Source of the DNA: Zoogloeaceae bacterium
Lineage (GTDB): Bacteria; Pseudomonadota; Gammaproteobacteria; Burkholderiales; Rhodocyclaceae
Length of the DNA stretch: 7,178 bases
Assembly: GCA_031259605.1 (NCBI GenBank)
Contig: JAIRLE010000031.1
Span: forward strand, 1 to 7,178
Direction: 5' to 3'
In this document: in pieces, positions 5,264 to 7,178 of the stretch
Layout of the letters: every line of letters begins with the position of its first letter
Position numbering within the stretch: position 1 is the stretch's first letter
The notes under the pieces: generated by a model
What the model was told of the DNA's origin: nothing
The model's database searches: none
What the model saw: the letters and a program-made list of their open reading frames with translations, nothing else
Made by a program: the position numbers and the translations under genes

Positions 5264-6693
5264 TACTGGCGTTGCGCGATATAGGCTTTGATGGCGTCCG
5301 CGTCCGCCGCCATCACTTCCACTTTTTGCGGCAGGTCTTCCAGTCCGGCAAGCGCGGAAGGGCGTTCCGGGTCGCGCCCCAGCGCCTCGCGCAGGGTATC
5401 GCCGAATTTGGCGGGCTGTGCGGTTTCCAGCACCAGCACCGGCATATCGCCTGTGGCTTGCTCCCGCGCCACCTTGAGACCATCGGCGGTATGCGGGTCG
5501 ATCATCACGCCGTAGTCGGCAAAAGCGCGCCGTATGGTGTTCAGGCGGTCGGCGTGCGTACTCTTGCCGGAAACAAAGGCGAAGGCGGGAAGACGCCCGA
5601 TATGGGGCGTGGCGGAAAGGTCAAAGGATTTGCCCGCATCCACCTCTGCCCAGAGTTCGCGCACTGCCGCCGGATCGCGATCGACCAGATCGAAGACGAA
5701 ACGCTCGAAATTGGATGCCTTGGAAATATCCATCGACGGGCTGGACGTGACCCGCGTTTCCGCCGCGCCGCGCGGGCGATAGACGCCGGTGCGGAAAAAT
5801 TCGTCCAGCACGTCGTTTTCATTGGTCGCCAGTATCAGTCTGGCAATGGGCAGCCCCATCTGACGGGCGATGTGTCCGGCGCAGATGTTGCCGAAATTGC
5901 CGGAAGGCACACAAAACGCCACTTGCTGATCGTTGTTTTCCGTGGCGGCGAAATAGCCCTTGAAATAATAGACAATCTGCGCCAGCACCCGCGCCCAGTT
6001 GATGGAGTTGACCATGCCAATCCGGTAGCGCGCCTTGAAGGCGGCGTCGCCGGCAACGGCTTTCACCACGTCCTGCGCCGCGTCGAACATGCCGGTGACG
6101 GCGATGTTGAATATGTTGGCGTCGGCAAGCGAATACATCTGCGCGCGCTGGAAGGCGCTCATCTTGCCGTGCGGCGAAAGCATGAACACCTTGACATTGC
6201 GCTTGCCGCAAAGCGCGTATTCGGCGGCAGAACCGGTATCGCCGGAGGTCGCGCCCAGGATGTTGATCGTCTCGCCGCGCTTTTCCAGCACATGCTCAAA
6301 GAGATTGCCCAATAACTGCATGGCCATGTCCTTGAAGGCCAGCGTCGGGCCGTTGGAAAGTTCCAGCAGCCCCAGTCTGTCTTTTTCCAGCCAGCGCAGG
6401 GGCGTGATTTCCGCCGCGTCGCTGCCGGGACGGGTGAACGCATAGGTTTTCGCGCAATAGGTTTTCGCCAGCAAGGCGCGCAGATTGCCAGCCGGAATGT
6501 CGTCGATATAACGCGAGAGCAGGGCAAAGGCCAGGTCGGCATAGGAAAGGGAACGCCAGGCGTCGAGTTCGGCGCGGCAGACCCGCGGATAGGCTTCCGG
6601 CAGATAAAGCCCGCCATCCGGCGCAAGGCCGCCCAGCAGAATGTCGCAAAAGGAAAGCGCGGGAGATCGCCCGCGCGTGGAAAGGTAACGCAT
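5263..6693 (-). CDS. thrC: Threonine synthase
   Basis: Catalyses the last step of threonine biosynthesis, O-phospho-L-homoserine plus water to L-threonine plus phosphate, with pyridoxal phosphate, in the cytoplasm. The 476-residue length fits the proteobacterial class. The N-terminus MRYLSTRGRSPALSF is characteristic, followed by LAPDGGLYLPE. The PLP lysine is K121 in GPTLAFKDMAMQ; the phosphate-binding loop is ATSGDTGSAA (148-157), and VPSGNFGNICAG (262-273) is the second family signature. The ATG at 6693 is chosen because it starts exactly at the conserved MRY..STRG; a TTG at 6708 could add five residues without family support. Its ribosome site is weak. The usual partner hom (homoserine dehydrogenase) is not upstream; the flagellin gene diverges there. 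It leads an apparent operon with a COG2509 flavoprotein and a CitE-like lyase. Identification is very secure. Confidence 0.98.
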   Translation of the reverse strand: MRYLSTRGRSPALSFCDILLGGLAPDGGLYLPEAYPRVCRAELDAWRSLSYADLAFALLSRYIDDIPAGNLRALLAKTYCAKTYAFTRPGSDAAEITPLRWLEKDRLGLLELSNGPTLAFKDMAMQLLGNLFEHVLEKRGETINILGATSGDTGSAAEYALCGKRNVKVFMLSPHGKMSAFQRAQMYSLADANIFNIAVTGMFDAAQDVVKAVAGDAAFKARYRIGMVNSINWARVLAQIVYYFKGYFAATENNDQQVAFCVPSGNFGNICAGHIARQMGLPIARLILATNENDVLDEFFRTGVYRPRGAAETRVTSSPSMDISKASNFERFVFDLVDRDPAAVRELWAEVDAGKSFDLSATPHIGRLPAFAFVSGKSTHADRLNTIRRAFADYGVMIDPHTADGLKVAREQATGDMPVLVLETAQPAKFGDTLREALGRDPERPSALAGLEDLPQKVEVMAADADAIKAYIAQRQ

Positions 6694-6722
6694 GAAAAAA
6701 CACCGCAAGACAGGAAACCGTG

Positions 6723-6728
6723 ATTTTA
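6723..6728 (-). promoter_or_regulatory. Candidate -10 element for the thrC operon
   Basis: TAAAAT on the minus strand (5 of 6 to consensus) about 30 nt upstream of the thrC ATG, in an otherwise GC-rich stretch. The -35 region is poor (TTTCGC-like), so the call rests on one hexamer and its position. Transcription would start near 6716, giving a short leader of roughly 23 nt without room for an attenuator. Confidence 0.3.
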
Positions 6729-6854
6729 CCCGCCCGCGCGAAAACGGCGAAAAACTTGCGCGACAAGGCCAATCCGGAACCTGAAAAGCGCCTCATGTCC
6801 ATCGCGTGATCCATCCCGGAAGACAGGAAGTTCGCGGTCGCGCCGCATGGGATG

Positions 6855-6960
6855 CCTCCCTCTCCCGGCCTTCGGCCACCCTCTCCCACAAATGGGCGAG
6901 GGTAAGACCTGTTTGCGCTCTCCCGCATGGCGGGAGAGCGTGCCCCGAAGGGGCAGGAGG
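6855..6960. repeat. Compound REP-like hairpin repeat, copy B (four stem-loops)
   Basis: Four inverted repeats in about 105 bp. They are GGCC-TTC-GGCC (6867-6877); an imperfect 10-bp stem from 6878 to 6903 (ACCCTC-T-CCCA against TGGG-C-GAGGGT, loop CAAA); a perfect 11-bp stem CGCTCTCCCGC-ATG-GCGGGAGAGCG (6916-6940); and a perfect 6-bp stem TGCCCC-GAA-GGGGCA (6941-6955). CCTCC at 6855-6859 can also pair with GGAGG at 6956-6960, closing the whole element. Positions 6932-6954 match copy A (2569-2591) exactly over 23 bp. No transposase or target-site duplication is visible. It looks like a mosaic of short intergenic palindromes that commonly sit between operons in proteobacteria. Confidence 0.75.
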
Positions 6961-7008
6961 GTGCTGTTCCAACGGCGAAGCCGCAAACTTTTCTGTCCCC
7001 TGTTCCCC

Positions 7009-7035
7009 TAAAGTAAAAATTTCCCATGCCGTAAA
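7009..7035 (+). promoter_or_regulatory. Sigma-28 (FliA) promoter of the flagellin gene
   Basis: TAAA at 7009-7012, exactly 15 bp of spacer (7013-7027), then GCCGTAAA at 7028-7035. The recalled enterobacterial FliA consensus is TAAA-N15-GCCGATAA; the -35 core matches fully and the -10 matches 6 of 8. The position, about 80 bp before a flagellin start, fits a class 3 flagellar promoter. Transcription should start near 7042, giving a leader of roughly 74 nt. Confidence 0.88.
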
Positions 7036-7047
7036 GGAAGGCGAACG

Positions 7048-7079
7048 GATGGGATTCCGAATAACATCTGATCCCGATC
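7048..7079 (+). other. Possible stem-loop in the flagellin 5' leader
   Basis: GATGGGAT (7048-7055) can pair with ATCCCGATC (7071-7079) with one bulged G, around a 15-nt loop. It lies inside the predicted leader, between the start site and the ribosome site. GGA-containing segments flank or overlap it (AAAGGAAGG at 7033-7041 region, GGGATT, AAAGGAG at the ribosome site), which is the kind of element CsrA-type regulators bind, but that is speculation. Confidence 0.3.
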
Positions 7080-7102
7080 TGGGGTTTGCGACAACTATTT
7101 CA

Positions 7103-7108
7103 AAGGAG
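7103..7108 (+). promoter_or_regulatory. Ribosome binding site of the flagellin gene
   Basis: AAGGAG, 7 nt before the ATG at 7116, in an A-rich unstructured context (CAAAGGAGAAACAAA). This strong site fits a highly expressed structural protein and fixes the start. Confidence 0.9.
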
Positions 7109-7115
7109 AAACAAA

Positions 7116-7178
7116 ATGGCCGCCATCATCAACACCAATATTCCCTCGCTGAACGCGCAGCGCAATCTCACCACGTCG
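7116..7178 (+). CDS. fliC: Flagellin (partial, N-terminus only)
   Basis: The first 21 codons of flagellin, the subunit exported through the flagellar type III apparatus and polymerised into the filament. The visible MAAIINTNIPSLNAQRNLTT is the conserved D0 start (INTN-x-x-SLNAQRNL) that forms a terminal coiled-coil helix in the filament; flagellins carry no cleaved signal peptide. The gene runs off the right edge, so length, variable central domain and C-terminus cannot be assessed. It has its own sigma-28 promoter and a strong ribosome site and diverges from the thrC operon, so it is controlled separately, late in the flagellar hierarchy. The symbol is the generic one; it could be one of several flagellin paralogues (fla/fliC). 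Confidence 0.95.
   Translation, partial: MAAIINTNIPSLNAQRNLTTS

Larger units (their letters stand above)
6694..7008. other. Divergent intergenic region between thrC and flagellin, no gene
   Basis: About 315 bp with no credible coding sequence. The thrC-proximal half (6694-6850) holds only the candidate -10 element. The middle (6855-6960) is a compound hairpin repeat. The rest (6961-7008) shows nothing recognisable and runs up to the flagellin promoter. An 86-codon open frame on the minus strand (6726-6986) runs through the repeat and encodes low-complexity basic sequence, so it is not treated as a gene. Confidence 0.7.

Noticed and set aside
3610..6315. A 901-codon open frame on the plus strand, opposite the FAD-dependent dehydrogenase and thrC.
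   Set aside because: It is codon-for-codon antisense to both genes, which happen to be in the same frame. In that phase a stop needs TTA, CTA or TCA codons in the genes, which are rare in this GC-rich DNA; it ends exactly at a TTA Leu codon of thrC. The translation has no recognisable domain.
6726..6986. An 86-codon minus-strand open frame in the thrC-flagellin interval.
   Set aside because: It runs through the hairpin repeat and encodes Arg/Pro/Gly-rich low-complexity sequence typical of spurious frames in such repeats.

Overview
This window looks like chromosome from a GC-rich, flagellated Gram-negative bacterium, most likely a betaproteobacterium. That placement rests on three things: the flagellin N-terminus at the right edge (MAAIINTNIPSLNAQRN...), a sigma-28 promoter in front of it, and proteobacterial-type ThrC and UgpB-like proteins. 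The placement is inference from recalled family resemblance, not from a search. No rRNA, tRNA, CRISPR array, transposase or phage gene is visible.

Layout from left to right. (1) Positions 1-2429, minus strand, read right to left: an ABC-import operon of three genes. They are a secreted UgpB-like (family 1) solute-binding protein, a FecCD/BtuC-type permease, and the start of an ATP-binding protein cut off by the window edge. The genes overlap at GTGA and ATGA junctions, so they are probably translationally coupled. (2) Positions 2430-2623: a spacer with a candidate promoter for that operon and a hairpin-rich repeat just past the upstream operon. (3) Positions 2624-6693, minus strand: a second operon of threonine synthase (thrC), a COG2509-type FAD-dependent dehydrogenase and a stand-alone CitE/HpcH-HpaI-type lyase. 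The junctions are a 15-bp gap with a strong ribosome site, then an ATGA overlap. (4) Positions 6694-7115: a divergent intergenic region with a compound hairpin repeat, a weak candidate thrC promoter, a clear sigma-28 promoter and a structured 5' leader. (5) Positions 7116-7178, plus strand: the first 21 codons of flagellin.

Two points deserve most attention. First, a UgpB-class binding protein (normally partnered with MalF/MalG-type permeases) is coupled to a FecCD-class permease (normally partnered with BtuF/FecB-type binding proteins), and its sequence appears to have lost part of the recalled glycerol-3-phosphate site. Second, the hairpin repeats in the two intergenic regions share an identical 23-bp core and show a paired base change in one stem, which points to a selected structure or a dispersed REP-like family. 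The second operon links enzymes with no obvious common pathway. No completely new system is demonstrable from the sequence alone.
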